A DNA stretch of 64,000 nt from Acidobacteriaceae bacterium KBS 83 (GTDB lineage: Bacteria > Acidobacteriota > Terriglobia > Terriglobales > Acidobacteriaceae): contig KB906739.1 of assembly GCA_000381585.1 (NCBI GenBank), positions 310,001 to 374,000 on the forward strand, in the 5' to 3' direction. Below, one piece after another: positions 37,013 to 46,618 of this stretch. The notes below the pieces were generated by a model. That model saw nothing but the letters and a program-made list of their open reading frames with translations. It ran no database searches and was not told the origin of the DNA. Numbering within the stretch: the stretch's first letter is position 1; every line of letters starts with the position of its first letter. Made by a program: the position numbers and the translations under genes.

Positions 37013-39580
37013 TCAGTAAGCATGTCCAAAATGGACAACCGCTCTTCGATGGGTATAGCCGAAGGAATCGGGCACCCTTTCATCGCGATCGAAATCGACC
37101 TGATAAAGATTCCCAGCAATCTGACCGATAGTGCCGCCATCGACGGAGACCGGTCTCCACGCGGTTTTGATGTCAAAGCGGGTCCAGGCACTGTTCACAT
37201 CGGCTTCGACTATCAAGGAGTGATCTCTGAATTCGACGGATGTAATCTTGATGCCGGTGCTTTGATCTCCCACTTGGGGAGTTACTTGCGGCGGAATCAC
37301 CTCGACTCCGCCTTGGAACCAGATGCTACAGTGGGCCGCGCCCTGCGTCACGGTGAAGGCGAGATGAACGTGTTCATCCTGCTCGTTGTGCTCCATCGAC
37401 GCTGCGAGCCGATGGTTATCACACTCGGCGCTCAGAAGACGCGCTCCGAGTGGAATCTGCGGGTCGAAGATGATCGAAGCGGGACTTGACTTCTTTGTCG
37501 CGACCGTGAGGTCGATGGCGCCTTCTCGGCGCTGCAACTGCAAATCGAATGCGGCATGTTGGAGCCGAACATTGCGTACTGTGATTTCGCGCCACTCGGG
37601 CGGAAGATGCGGAGAGAATGCGATCTGGTTCGACACGGAATCGATGTGAAGACCAAGCATCCCGTTTGCCGCAGTAGAGATAAATCCAGAGGACGACCAG
37701 GTTTGTTCTGGAACTGATTCGGTTTGTTGGCGGTAGGAATCGCCAGCCAATACCTCGTGGATGTGCCCCAGCGCATCCAGCCGCGTCCAAGGGACAACGG
37801 ATGTCCAGATGGGAAAGGCGGTGACTGGACGGTGCTCGACCCAGAATGTCTCAGCAATACCCGAACTGCTCAGGGCGAAAACGCTCCCCTTCGCGTAGGA
37901 GTCGGGATCGAATGCACCTGAACTGGACGAGAGACCACGCGAACCCCAATCGGTCTGGAATTTTGAAGACGCGAGCTTGTCGAGCAGAATTTCATTCTGC
38001 TGCGGCGAAAAGACTTGTTCGGAGATCAACCCGCTGGGCTGACTGCGTTCGTCAAAGATTTCTTTGCCGTTGGCCGTGTGACCGCTGATCCAGAAGTGCC
38101 GTCCTTTGTCCCAATATCGAGCGGCAATCGAATCACGCGCGGGCGCAATGGCCTGAGTCGCCTTCGCTGCCTCCTGCGGATGGGATGTCCATTGGGCAAG
38201 GTTCGCGAATGCCGAGGAAGCTTCGAGCCACGCTACAGAGAGGCTTAACTCGTCGCTCTCGCGGTCCTGCTCATTGCCGCCTTCTTTATCCAGGGGAATA
38301 CGCGGCAGCCTCGTTGCAGGATCGACGACGGCCTGACAGTACTTATATGCGGCGTCGATTGCAGTCCAGCGCTGTTTCGCGAAATCGAGATCGCCGCTCG
38401 CTTCGACATATCGGAACAAAGCGCTGAGAAACTGAAACGTGATGTCCACGTGGACGAACATGTAGGGATATTTGCCGGCCCAGTCGATATGGCCCGCGCT
38501 TTGTGAAAGCTCGTGCCAGATCATCCCGTTTTTTCGGTCCTGATATTTGAGGATGAAATCAAGCTCATCTCGCGCGCGATCGTATTGGCCCGATGCAACC
38601 AGACCATCGATTGCAACCAGACCATCGCCGGCAAAGAACCACGCATATTGCGGACGCCGCACATCGCGGGAGGGACCGTAGCCAGCGACAAGGCCGCAGC
38701 CCAGATCCGGGTTACAGACCCAAGCCTGATCGAGAGCCACCTCAGACCAGGTCAATGCGAGGTTCACATCTTTATTCGGAGTTTCGATCTGCAGCGTATC
38801 GTGTACGAGCGCTGCGTAATGCGCGCCCGCTTGCTGCTCAAGGGTGACTTGATCGGTGGCCAATTGTTTCACCAGCGCACCGGACTCACGACCCTGATTG
38901 AGTGCGATAAACAGATGCGCGGAAGCGTTGGGCCGGATAGTCATTGCAATCGCGTCACCGTAACGGATCGCGCTGTTTTCTGTGCTGTCGTGCGAGATGA
39001 CGTTGGGTGAGCTGATGGTAGCCGTATAACTTCCCGTCCCATCGGAGATCACATAGCCAGAGCGCACGTCATTCCATTCGGTGCTTTGTCCACCAGTGCC
39101 TGCCGGCCACATGAGATTGAGCACCGGACTGAACTGGACCGTGATGTCCACGTGCCCGCGGCCCTCCACCTTGTACGTAATGACCGCACCTGGTAAGTCG
39201 AGAGGAACGAAGAGTTTCTCGCGAATGACGAAGTTTGGCCCGATGTAGATCCGGGTAACCGCGTCTGGAGCGTATTCGATGCGCCGAAGCAGCAGATCTC
39301 CGTCTATCTCAGTTGCTGCGCCCTGAGGACGGATACCGATGCGATATCCGCTGAGAATCTGAAACGGCCAGGCCCAAATCTCGAGTCCGTTTTTCGGATA
39401 TCCGAAAATGGCCGAACGGTGGCCGTGCACGGCCACGAAACGCACTGGGCCGACGGAATCGGTCGAGAGAGTAAGACCCGATTCGGGTAACGCTATTGCA
39501 GGTGTTTGCGGCCACGCTGATGAATCGGCAAAGCAAATGGACAGCACCGCGAATACGACTAGGTAAATCGAATTATTCAT
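37013..39580 (-). CDS. Secreted (alpha/alpha)6-barrel glycosidase, amylo-alpha-1,6-glucosidase-like
   Basis: Exported 855-residue protein with a signal peptide (VVFAVLSICFADSSAWPQ). An N-terminal beta-sandwich of about 250 residues precedes a six-hairpin helical barrel: QYAWFFAGDGLVAIDGLVAS, YQDRKNGMIWHELSQSAGHI and KYPYMFVHVDITFQFLSAL. These are typical of the glycogen-debranching/GH15/GH63-type clan. Candidate catalytic acids are D in FAGDGLVAID and E in IWHELSQ, and a later pair lies near GIAETFWVEHRPV. C-terminal beta domains follow. The ATG at 39580 has only a weak ribosome-binding site. The precise family and linkage are not determinable by eye. It converges on the receptor at 33354. 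Confidence 0.7.
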   Translation of the reverse strand: MNNSIYLVVFAVLSICFADSSAWPQTPAIALPESGLTLSTDSVGPVRFVAVHGHRSAIFGYPKNGLEIWAWPFQILSGYRIGIRPQGAATEIDGDLLLRRIEYAPDAVTRIYIGPNFVIREKLFVPLDLPGAVITYKVEGRGHVDITVQFSPVLNLMWPAGTGGQSTEWNDVRSGYVISDGTGSYTATISSPNVISHDSTENSAIRYGDAIAMTIRPNASAHLFIALNQGRESGALVKQLATDQVTLEQQAGAHYAALVHDTLQIETPNKDVNLALTWSEVALDQAWVCNPDLGCGLVAGYGPSRDVRRPQYAWFFAGDGLVAIDGLVASGQYDRARDELDFILKYQDRKNGMIWHELSQSAGHIDWAGKYPYMFVHVDITFQFLSALFRYVEASGDLDFAKQRWTAIDAAYKYCQAVVDPATRLPRIPLDKEGGNEQDRESDELSLSVAWLEASSAFANLAQWTSHPQEAAKATQAIAPARDSIAARYWDKGRHFWISGHTANGKEIFDERSQPSGLISEQVFSPQQNEILLDKLASSKFQTDWGSRGLSSSSGAFDPDSYAKGSVFALSSSGIAETFWVEHRPVTAFPIWTSVVPWTRLDALGHIHEVLAGDSYRQQTESVPEQTWSSSGFISTAANGMLGLHIDSVSNQIAFSPHLPPEWREITVRNVRLQHAAFDLQLQRREGAIDLTVATKKSSPASIIFDPQIPLGARLLSAECDNHRLAASMEHNEQDEHVHLAFTVTQGAAHCSIWFQGGVEVIPPQVTPQVGDQSTGIKITSVEFRDHSLIVEADVNSAWTRFDIKTAWRPVSVDGGTIGQIAGNLYQVDFDRDERVPDSFGYTHRRAVVHFGHAY

Positions 39581-39723
39581 CGTTTTTGAACGGTGCGCTG
39601 TAGAACATAGCTCTTGGCAATTCTCTACTTAAAGAAGGGGCCACGACACACAAATAATGAATTTTAGAAGAGGCGCGATCGAGGACACCGCTTGGATGAA
39701 GTCGGAGAGGTGCTGGCGGTCCG

Positions 39724-39753
39724 AAAAAGTTCAGCCTCCCCTAAGAGAGGCTG
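39724..39753 (-). terminator. Rho-independent terminator of the third receptor gene
   Basis: On the minus strand, CAGCCTC and GAGGCTG form a 7-bp stem over an 8-base loop, followed by AACTTTTT. It begins about 22 bp after the receptor stop at 39775, the expected place and orientation. Confidence 0.75.
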
Positions 39754-39774
39754 GACCGTTTTCACCCGTGTGAA

Positions 39775-42700
39775 TCAGAACTGGAGGCGTGCTGCAAATT
39801 GCAGGCGCCGCATGGATGTTCCGTCCTGTGAACCCACCGTGCTGCTAATGAAGCCGGCATTGCCATCCTGGCAATCAACGCAGGAATCAGGTCCACCCAG
39901 GTTGACATGGTTGAAGACGTTGAACGCCTCTGCTCTCAACTGGAATGCGAGGCGCTCCGTAAATTGGAACGACTTGGCCACGGCGAGATCCGTGTTGAAG
40001 AGACTCGGGCCGGAAAGCCAGTCGCGTCCGGAGTTGCCGAACGTGCCTGCCGCTGGACGCGCGAAGGGACCGAACGTATTCGGATTGCCTCCTCCGAGCG
40101 TGTAGGGCGACGCGGTGAAGTACTTGACCTTGTGCGCAATCGGATCGAGCGATCCTCCGCTCAGTTGAGGCGTAGCCGCGGTCTTGTTCACGAAGCAGAT
40201 ACCCAGATCGTTATCCGCGCTGCAACTGGAATAATTGGTAGTAAATGGAAGTCCCTGTTGCCAGGTTAACGAGCCGTTCAAGGCAAAGCCGCCGATCACC
40301 TGGTTTACCCAGCCCGGAACATTAGCGCCCACTGACCTGTTTTTCCCGAATGGAAGATCCCAGTTGCCGGCCAACACAAAGGCCTGGGGCCGATTGTAGT
40401 AACTGGGACCCCAACCCACCCGCGGATTGATGAAGAAATAGTACGACTCATGTGTCAGGGCTTTCGACCAAGTGTAATGGGCGGTGAGCTGGACACCCGC
40501 TGAATAGCGCTTCTCCAACACGACCTGCAGCGCCTGGTAGCTGCTGGTTGCCTGGTTGGCGTTGTAGCGTAGCCCCTGCGTCCACCCAAAGGGATGGCCG
40601 TACTTCACGCCCAGCTGTTGCGCCACGCCGTTGAAGTACGGGCGACGATCATTGGTGCTGATGCCCTGGGTGAAGCCAGCAATGGTCTGCTGGTTTGGAT
40701 CGGCCTGATTCGAAGAATCGAACATGTTATGAACGCCATGGCTGGCGACATAGCTCAACTGGAGCGACATGGTCGACGAGATCTGTTGCTGGACTGCGGC
40801 ATTCCAGGCGTCCAGGGTGGGAAGCCGCATGTAGAGCGGACGCGTGGGCACGCTCACTCCATCCGGCAGCGGATAATTCCCATCAGCCGGAATCGGAGGA
40901 AAGACATAGGGCGGCGGCCCCTGGTCCATGCTGAACGAAAGCGCAGAGTAATTGGTGGACGCGTTCAGGTTCTGTGAGACCTGCGTCGGATACGAGAAGG
41001 TCAGGACCTCCCCGAAGGTATCGCCTGACCAGCCTTGTCCGTAGACGCGTCCGTAACCGGCGCGGATCACGGTGTTCTTTGCCGCCTGATACGCGACCCC
41101 GATACGCGGAGCAAGGTTGGTGTAGCTCTTCGCAACATTCAAATTCGTTCCGTAGTTGCCATACCCGGCGATACGGATATTTCCCGTGTCCAGATCGAGC
41201 AGGCCGCCTTGGCCCTTCCCATTCACGGTCTCCGGGAAGTACAGCTCCCACCGGAGCCCATAATTGACCGTTAACCTGGGGGTGGCGCGCCATTGGTCCT
41301 GACCGTAGAAGAAGAAGCGCTTCTGCCGCTCCTGCGCATCGGTGTTCTGAGTCTGTGTGCGCTGGAAAGCAGTGGGACTGCCGAGCAGGAATGTCGCGAA
41401 GCCCAGCCCGGACGAGGTAGAACCGGTTACCGGATCCAACACACCGGAGGTGCGTGATTGCGCGAAGTGGAAGTTGCCGGAGCGCACGTTGTTGTTATCG
41501 AGGCCAACGAGATGGTTGAGCCCATAACGCAGGTCGACGCCGAACTTGATGGAGTGATTACCAACCTGATGTGTCCAGTTGTTCACTGCCTGGAACTGGC
41601 TCTCTGTTTGCAGGAACTGGTTGGCAGAGGTTCCGTAAAGCAGGTTCCCGCCGCCGTTCGTTCCGTTGCTGGCATTGTCGATATTGAATTGGGGTAGACC
41701 TCCGTTGAGTGAGAGGTCGCCTACGTTCGAATTTGGAATGCCGAGCTCATTGCCGAGGGGCTCGTTGAAATTCGGCCCGTTCTCGTCGATGTGGATACGA
41801 AACCAACCGAAGCGGAAGTCCGTCAGCCATTTTGGAGACACGGCGTAATCGCCGCCTGCCGAGATACTCTGGTCGAACGCGTTGTCGGTACCGGCAAAAC
41901 CTCCCGCACCGAAGCCGGCGCCTCCCGCCGCTCCAAAGTACGGCGCACCGTTCAAATTTGATTTGAAATAGCTGTACTTTCCAAAGAGATGCAGTTTGGT
42001 CTTTGTCTGGCTATCAACACGGGCGTCGAACTGGTCGTTGTTGAAGATGCCCGAACCGGAGGCCTGGAAATTATTCACGATGCCAGCGCCGGCTACGTTG
42101 GGCTGAGGCAGCAGCTTGAAGAAATTCACTGCGGCGGGAGAGATGCGATTGCCGGGAATCAGATTGCCCACGAAAGGGGCGCGGCCCGATTGAGAGTCCT
42201 GATTGGTGTTTGGGTCGAAGATCTGTCCCTGCCCACCCTGCAGATATTCGCTGAGATTGCAGACGCCGCCGCTGGTGCAAGTGGAAAGCGCCGTTGCCGT
42301 GGGTACCGTGGTCAGCACCGCGGTGCCGGTTTTCTCCCGCAGCCCCTGATAGTCCCCGAAAAAGAACAGCTTGTCCTTCAAGATCGGACCACCAATCGCT
42401 CCGCCGAACTGGTTATGGAGGTTGGGGGCAAGATACTTGCCGGTAAGTGGATCCCGGGTTGATTGCGAGAAGGGGTCCCGGGCCTGCTGCGCGTCTGAGC
42501 GGCGATATTCGAAAGCTGCGCCGTGAAACTCATTGCCGCCCGACTTGGTCTGGGCCGTGACCAGTCCGGCGACCGCCTTGCCGAACTCCGCATCATAATT
42601 TTGGGAGGTCACTTTCATCTCGGAGACCGACTCGAGCGTGGGGTTGATCACTGCAACACCGATGATCGGATCCTGATTGTCAGTCCCATCCAATTCGTAG

Positions 42701-43332
42701 CCCGTAGCAAAGGGCAACTGGCCGTTTACCTCAATCTGCTGACTGCGTTGTGGATTTTGCGACTCGTCCACTCCCCAGCCGATATAGCTGGTGCCCGGCG
42801 TCAGCAATTCGAAGGCGGTGAAATTTCGATTCAAGTTGGGCAGGTTCTCGACAGCCCGAGCATTCAGGATCATGCTCACTTCGGCGCGGTCGGTCGTCAG
42901 CAGGGGCGCGGCGCTGGTCACCGTGACGGTGGAGCTGGCGGTGCCCACGGTCAACTTTACGTCGGCTTTGGGGGAAGTATCAGCGTAGACGACGACGTTG
43001 CTGACCGTGCCCGGACCAAAGCCAGCGGCTGTGACCTCAACCTGATAAACGTCGGGAATTAGGTGTTGCACGCTGTAATCACCACTGTCGTTCGTCTGAA
43101 CCGTGGTGGAGGTTCCCTTGGCCACATCTGTGATTTTCACGGTGGCATTTGGGACCACGGCACCGGTATTGTCCGTCACCGTCCCGATAATTGAGCCGTA
43201 AACCGCCTGGGCATGGGCCGCGGAGTGGAAGACTCCGCAGGCGAGGAGTATGCCCAAGACGCCACCGCGCAAAAGGCGCATCGCACACATGTCAATTGCA
43301 AGCCGAGCCGTCTGCCTACTAAACCGCTTCAT
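39775..43332 (-). CDS. Oar-like TonB-dependent receptor (third)
   Basis: Outer-membrane receptor of 1,185 residues. The ATG at 43332 has GGGAGG 4 bases upstream. The signal peptide ends near SAAHAQA. The Cna-B-like domain is YGSIIGTVTDNTGAVVPNAT. The plug has GYELDGTDNQDPIIGVAVIN and EFGKAVAGLVTAQTKSGGNE. The barrel ends with RRLQFAARLQF. It shares plug wording with the receptor at 33354 (NLPNLNRNF, VINPTL, SVSEMKV), so the two are paralogues. It is divergent from a membrane-tethered winged-helix regulator 300 bp away, which may control it. Confidence 0.93.
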   Translation of the reverse strand: MKRFSRQTARLAIDMCAMRLLRGGVLGILLACGVFHSAAHAQAVYGSIIGTVTDNTGAVVPNATVKITDVAKGTSTTVQTNDSGDYSVQHLIPDVYQVEVTAAGFGPGTVSNVVVYADTSPKADVKLTVGTASSTVTVTSAAPLLTTDRAEVSMILNARAVENLPNLNRNFTAFELLTPGTSYIGWGVDESQNPQRSQQIEVNGQLPFATGYELDGTDNQDPIIGVAVINPTLESVSEMKVTSQNYDAEFGKAVAGLVTAQTKSGGNEFHGAAFEYRRSDAQQARDPFSQSTRDPLTGKYLAPNLHNQFGGAIGGPILKDKLFFFGDYQGLREKTGTAVLTTVPTATALSTCTSGGVCNLSEYLQGGQGQIFDPNTNQDSQSGRAPFVGNLIPGNRISPAAVNFFKLLPQPNVAGAGIVNNFQASGSGIFNNDQFDARVDSQTKTKLHLFGKYSYFKSNLNGAPYFGAAGGAGFGAGGFAGTDNAFDQSISAGGDYAVSPKWLTDFRFGWFRIHIDENGPNFNEPLGNELGIPNSNVGDLSLNGGLPQFNIDNASNGTNGGGNLLYGTSANQFLQTESQFQAVNNWTHQVGNHSIKFGVDLRYGLNHLVGLDNNNVRSGNFHFAQSRTSGVLDPVTGSTSSGLGFATFLLGSPTAFQRTQTQNTDAQERQKRFFFYGQDQWRATPRLTVNYGLRWELYFPETVNGKGQGGLLDLDTGNIRIAGYGNYGTNLNVAKSYTNLAPRIGVAYQAAKNTVIRAGYGRVYGQGWSGDTFGEVLTFSYPTQVSQNLNASTNYSALSFSMDQGPPPYVFPPIPADGNYPLPDGVSVPTRPLYMRLPTLDAWNAAVQQQISSTMSLQLSYVASHGVHNMFDSSNQADPNQQTIAGFTQGISTNDRRPYFNGVAQQLGVKYGHPFGWTQGLRYNANQATSSYQALQVVLEKRYSAGVQLTAHYTWSKALTHESYYFFINPRVGWGPSYYNRPQAFVLAGNWDLPFGKNRSVGANVPGWVNQVIGGFALNGSLTWQQGLPFTTNYSSCSADNDLGICFVNKTAATPQLSGGSLDPIAHKVKYFTASPYTLGGGNPNTFGPFARPAAGTFGNSGRDWLSGPSLFNTDLAVAKSFQFTERLAFQLRAEAFNVFNHVNLGGPDSCVDCQDGNAGFISSTVGSQDGTSMRRLQFAARLQF

Positions 43333-43645
43333 AACGCCTCCCAAAAAGTTCGTAAACGACGAGCGGGCGGCATTTACTTCCAGCCGATACTTGCCCGTTC
43401 GCCTGTCGCGGGTCTCTGGTTGTCAACCACCACTGAAGTGCAGTAGTCAATCGAGCACTTGAGACCTCTTACTTTCACTATGCCGGAGTTAAGACAGCCC
43501 AGGACCCAACATCCTCAACGGCAGGTAACCCAGCGGCAAGTCTTTCACGGTGGCAACACGGGTGAAATGCGATTGATTGACCCTGCTTTCAGCACTATGC
43601 AACACTCAACAACGGGTCATGTTTGACACGAAACTAAAGGGTGAA

Positions 43646-44887
43646 ATGCATTCCGCACTCCTCCAGGATCCCCGCTGGTCCCTTGTATTGCGGGTAGCGT
43701 CCAGCCGGAGCTTCAAGAGTTCTCCCCGTCTGCGCGACCTCCTGCTCTACGTCGCGGAATGCGCTATCCGAGATGCTCCGGAGGACGCCACCGAGCAGCA
43801 GATCGGGATGAAGGTATTCGGAAGGTCACCAGGCTACAACTCCAGTGAAGACAGCATCGTCCGCAGCAATGCACGCCTGCTGCGGCAGAAGTTAGCCGCC
43901 TATTTCGAAACTGAGGGTGCGAACGAGGAACTTCGGATCGATGTCCCGAAGGGTCATTATCTGGTCATATTTACCTCACGTCCCTCGCCCGTCATCGCGC
44001 CTTCTCCGGTAATCGTGAAAAGCGCCAGCATAAAAGGTCTCGAATCAATCGAGGCGCCGGAAGCTGCCTTGCCGGTCGGTGCTCGCGCTTTGATCAAATC
44101 GCGCAGATGGTGGCTTTGGATTGGCATAGGGTTGATTGCCTGCGCAGTGGCGGCGTTCGCGCTTTCGACACTGTCCAACTCCAGAATCAACCGAAGCTTG
44201 GGGACCCTGTGGCGGCCGTTTCTTACCGGTGATCCTCCCCTGCTCATCTACAGCAACGGCGTCTTCGTGGGCGATTCAAAGAGCGGGATGCGCTATGCCA
44301 CTCTGCAGGAGTTACAGAGCCCGCCGGCTGATGCCCGCTTGATCGACCACTACACGGGAATCGGCGAGGCCGACGGTGTCTATGAGCTGACGCGGCTCTT
44401 CGACTTGGCCCATGCTACGTTCATCCTGAAGCGCAGTCATCTCGTCACGTGGGACGAGGCCAAGCAACGAAATCTCATCTTTATCGGTTCGCCTGCGGAA
44501 AATCTGGCAGTACAGGCGTTGCCTTCCCATTCGGAGTTCACGCTCTTCAGCTCGGCGGAGGCATCTGGCTACCACAACAATCATCCGCGGCCAGGGGAAC
44601 TCGCCAACTATGTGCGGCCTGAGCATCCATTAACCCGCGACTACGCGATTATCTCTCTTCTTCCCGGAATGCAATCCGGGAAGAAGATGATGTGGCTCAG
44701 CGGGCTGACGACGCTTGGGACACAAGCCGCAGTGGAATTCGCTAGCCGGCCAGACGGTGCCGCCGAGCTGCTGAAGACGGCACAAGGGCCGGATGGCAGA
44801 GTGCGGCCCTTTGAGGCGCTACTTGAGACGACCATCATCGGTGGTGTACCTTTGCAAGTCCGGCTTGTCACTATCCATGTCCACTAG
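43646..44887 (+). CDS. Membrane-tethered winged-helix regulator of unknown function
   Basis: 413-residue protein with three parts. Residues 10-108 match the winged-helix-like domain widespread in Acidobacteriota (LRDLLLYVAECAI ... IGMKVFGRSPGYNSSEDSIV, then RSNARLLRQKLAAYF and IDVPKGHYLVIF). A Pro/Ala-rich linker leads to one transmembrane helix at about 155-176 (WWLWIGIGLIACAVAAFAL). Residues 177-413 would be periplasmic and resemble no family I know. AAAGGGTGA lies before the ATG at 43646; ATG 43619 is an alternative. The topology is CadC/ToxR-like (inference). It is divergent from a TonB receptor and convergent, 18 bp apart, with a TPR gene. Confidence 0.72.
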   Translation: MHSALLQDPRWSLVLRVASSRSFKSSPRLRDLLLYVAECAIRDAPEDATEQQIGMKVFGRSPGYNSSEDSIVRSNARLLRQKLAAYFETEGANEELRIDVPKGHYLVIFTSRPSPVIAPSPVIVKSASIKGLESIEAPEAALPVGARALIKSRRWWLWIGIGLIACAVAAFALSTLSNSRINRSLGTLWRPFLTGDPPLLIYSNGVFVGDSKSGMRYATLQELQSPPADARLIDHYTGIGEADGVYELTRLFDLAHATFILKRSHLVTWDEAKQRNLIFIGSPAENLAVQALPSHSEFTLFSSAEASGYHNNHPRPGELANYVRPEHPLTRDYAIISLLPGMQSGKKMMWLSGLTTLGTQAAVEFASRPDGAAELLKTAQGPDGRVRPFEALLETTIIGGVPLQVRLVTIHVH

Positions 44888-44905
44888 CGAATAGCCTTGC
44901 GCAGT

Positions 44906-45976
44906 TTATTGGACCGGCTGCAACTTCAGCTCCGTGCTTGCGTGGATCTTCGATGCGAGATCGATTTCACGCTTCGCGTCATCCTCTCTGCCCAGCTTGC
45001 GATACGTCTGACTCAATAGCGCGTGCGTCATCGTATTCGACGGATCCATCTTTTCCGCGTGCTGTAGGTACATCGCGGCTGCTTGGGGATCATCGCGACG
45101 CAGCAGCACCTTGCCCATAAGAATGAAAGGGCCAGTGCGAGACGTGTCGAGGGAGAGGGCCTTCATCAGTGCAGCCTGCGCTTCCTGGAATTTTCCAGAT
45201 CTCAGGTACGTGTCACCGAGCCGGTCATAAACCTCTGCGAACCCCGGATTGATAGCGCGCTCCTGCTCGAATTCGGCCAAGGCCCCATTCAAGTCACTCT
45301 TGAATAGATACACTTCGCCTACGAGGAAGTGGGCCAGCGGAATCCGGTGGTCTAAACTGATCGCCTTACGGGCAGCGCCTGCGGCCAACTCGGGCAGGCT
45401 GGCGACCTGCAACATGTTTCCCAGCAGCAGATAGGCTCCCGCCGAAGCCGGATCCATACCGTACTGTGTAGCGAACGCACGACGTGCATCATCGTATCGG
45501 CGCGCATTGAGATAACAGAGGCCGAGCACATAACTGGCATCGGCGTTGGCATGTGGCATCCACTGCTGCACCCGCTCCAGGTAGGGAATGGCAGCCGCAG
45601 GCTGACCCAGACGATAAAGCGTCAGCCCTTCCATCTGCACGGATTCGATGTCCGCATTGTCTTCCTGGATTGCCTGCTCAAACGCTGTTCGGGCCTCGAG
45701 TAGCTTGCCGGTGCGATAACAGGCGAGCCCCAAAGCGTGGGCTGCGCCCTTGACCGGCGACTGCATTGCCGCGAGTTGCCGCAGTGGAGCGATAGCTTCC
45801 TCGGGATGACCTGCATCAAGCAACTGCTCCGCCGACTGCAACGACGCAGAGTGCTGAACCGTTTGGGGTGGCGGCGATTGACTATACACGCTTGACGCGA
45901 GCAGCAGCGCTGCAGCGTGGTTACAGCTCCAGCACAAAATCGCCGGGAGTCTGAGCCCTAGCATGAGCGGATGCAC
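44906..45976 (-). CDS. Secreted tetratricopeptide-repeat protein
   Basis: About 356 residues, mostly TPR units: HALGLACYRTGKLLEARTAF, SYVLGLCYLNARRYDDARRA, HFLVGEVYLFKSDLNGALAE, VYDRLGDTYLRSGKFQEAQA and HALLSQTYRKLGREDDAKRE are successive helix pairs. A hydrophobic N-terminus (ILCWSCNHAAALLLASSVYS) suggests export. I chose the GTG at 45976 with AGGAGG 8 bases upstream; the ATG at 45964 is possible. In Acidobacteriota such TPR proteins often sit beside CRTAC1/ASPIC-type proteins; the divergent CRTAC1 remnant here fits that pairing. Its binding partner is unknown. Confidence 0.8.
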   Translation of the reverse strand: MHPLMLGLRLPAILCWSCNHAAALLLASSVYSQSPPPQTVQHSASLQSAEQLLDAGHPEEAIAPLRQLAAMQSPVKGAAHALGLACYRTGKLLEARTAFEQAIQEDNADIESVQMEGLTLYRLGQPAAAIPYLERVQQWMPHANADASYVLGLCYLNARRYDDARRAFATQYGMDPASAGAYLLLGNMLQVASLPELAAGAARKAISLDHRIPLAHFLVGEVYLFKSDLNGALAEFEQERAINPGFAEVYDRLGDTYLRSGKFQEAQAALMKALSLDTSRTGPFILMGKVLLRRDDPQAAAMYLQHAEKMDPSNTMTHALLSQTYRKLGREDDAKREIDLASKIHASTELKLQPVQ

Positions 45977-46240
45977 CGTCGCACCCTCCTCAGTCTTGCT
46001 CTTTGGATCGCCTGCTGCGTCTGCCCGGTTTGCATCTGCCTGGCGAACGCTGTTCCACCTGCCAAGACGGCTGCTCCATCCCATGTAACCCCCTACCCTC
46101 CAAACAACACGAACGCAGATCCGGCGTCGTTTATCGATGAGTTCAGGCTGCAGGCCCGACTATGCTCAATGTAAACGGTGGCGTCACCACAAAGAACCAC
46201 ATCATTGAGACGACTGGCAGCGGCGTCGCGCATCTGGAAA
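45971..46240 (+). pseudogene. 5' remnant of a CRTAC1-like (FG-GAP/ASPIC-UnbV) secreted protein
   Basis: A start-like ATG at 45971 opens a signal peptide (MHRRTLLSLALWIACC) and a polar stretch ending ASFIDEFRLQA near 46150. After a frame change, TMLNVNGGVTTKNHIIETTG and then SGVAHLE continue to about 46240. The second peptide matches the N-terminal signature of CRTAC1-family proteins (VNGG..TKK.IIETTGSGVA). The expected DYDNDG repeats and the ASPIC domain are absent. It is truncated next to an IS110 transposase fragment and overlaps the start of the divergent TPR gene. Confidence 0.6.
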
Positions 46241-46299
46241 GGAACTGCGGTGATGCGCAGTCCGCGTGGGCTGGCCTACACCTCGAACCTGCCCTATGA

Positions 46300-46480
46300 C
46301 AACACGGCATAACGGCCAGCTCCGCTTGGCGAAACACCGAGTCGAGGAAACCGGTATCCGATAGCCGCAGGCCTTCGCTCGACCGCGGACTGCGTTCACG
46401 GCTGCAGTGCGAAGTCGTACCATCAAGTCGCGAACTCGATCAGCCTGAGGGCGTCCTGTTGTTCGACGGTACGATGGGAG
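46300..46480 (-). mobile_element. IS110-family transposase fragment
   Basis: Minus-strand translation gives SYRRTTGRPQADRVRDLMVR then LRTAAVNAVRGRAKACGYRI and PVSSTRCFAKRS. This resembles the DEDD-domain/linker part of IS110 transposases, which carry R.R..LVNAVRG..K..GYRLP..S...F.KR. Neither end of the element nor the rest of the gene is visible, so it is a short relic. It abuts the truncated CRTAC1 gene, which it may have broken. Confidence 0.5.
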
Positions 46481-46618
46481 ATACGATTGGTGTTCAATCA
46501 GGGCCTCGGAAATCGCTTCCGGCATGCTCAGCTTTACCTTCGGGCTATTCATTGTTCTTCAGATCGCCATCGCAGACGGTCTTTCGCCACCCATCCTCAC
46601 TGGACGCCGCACTAAACC

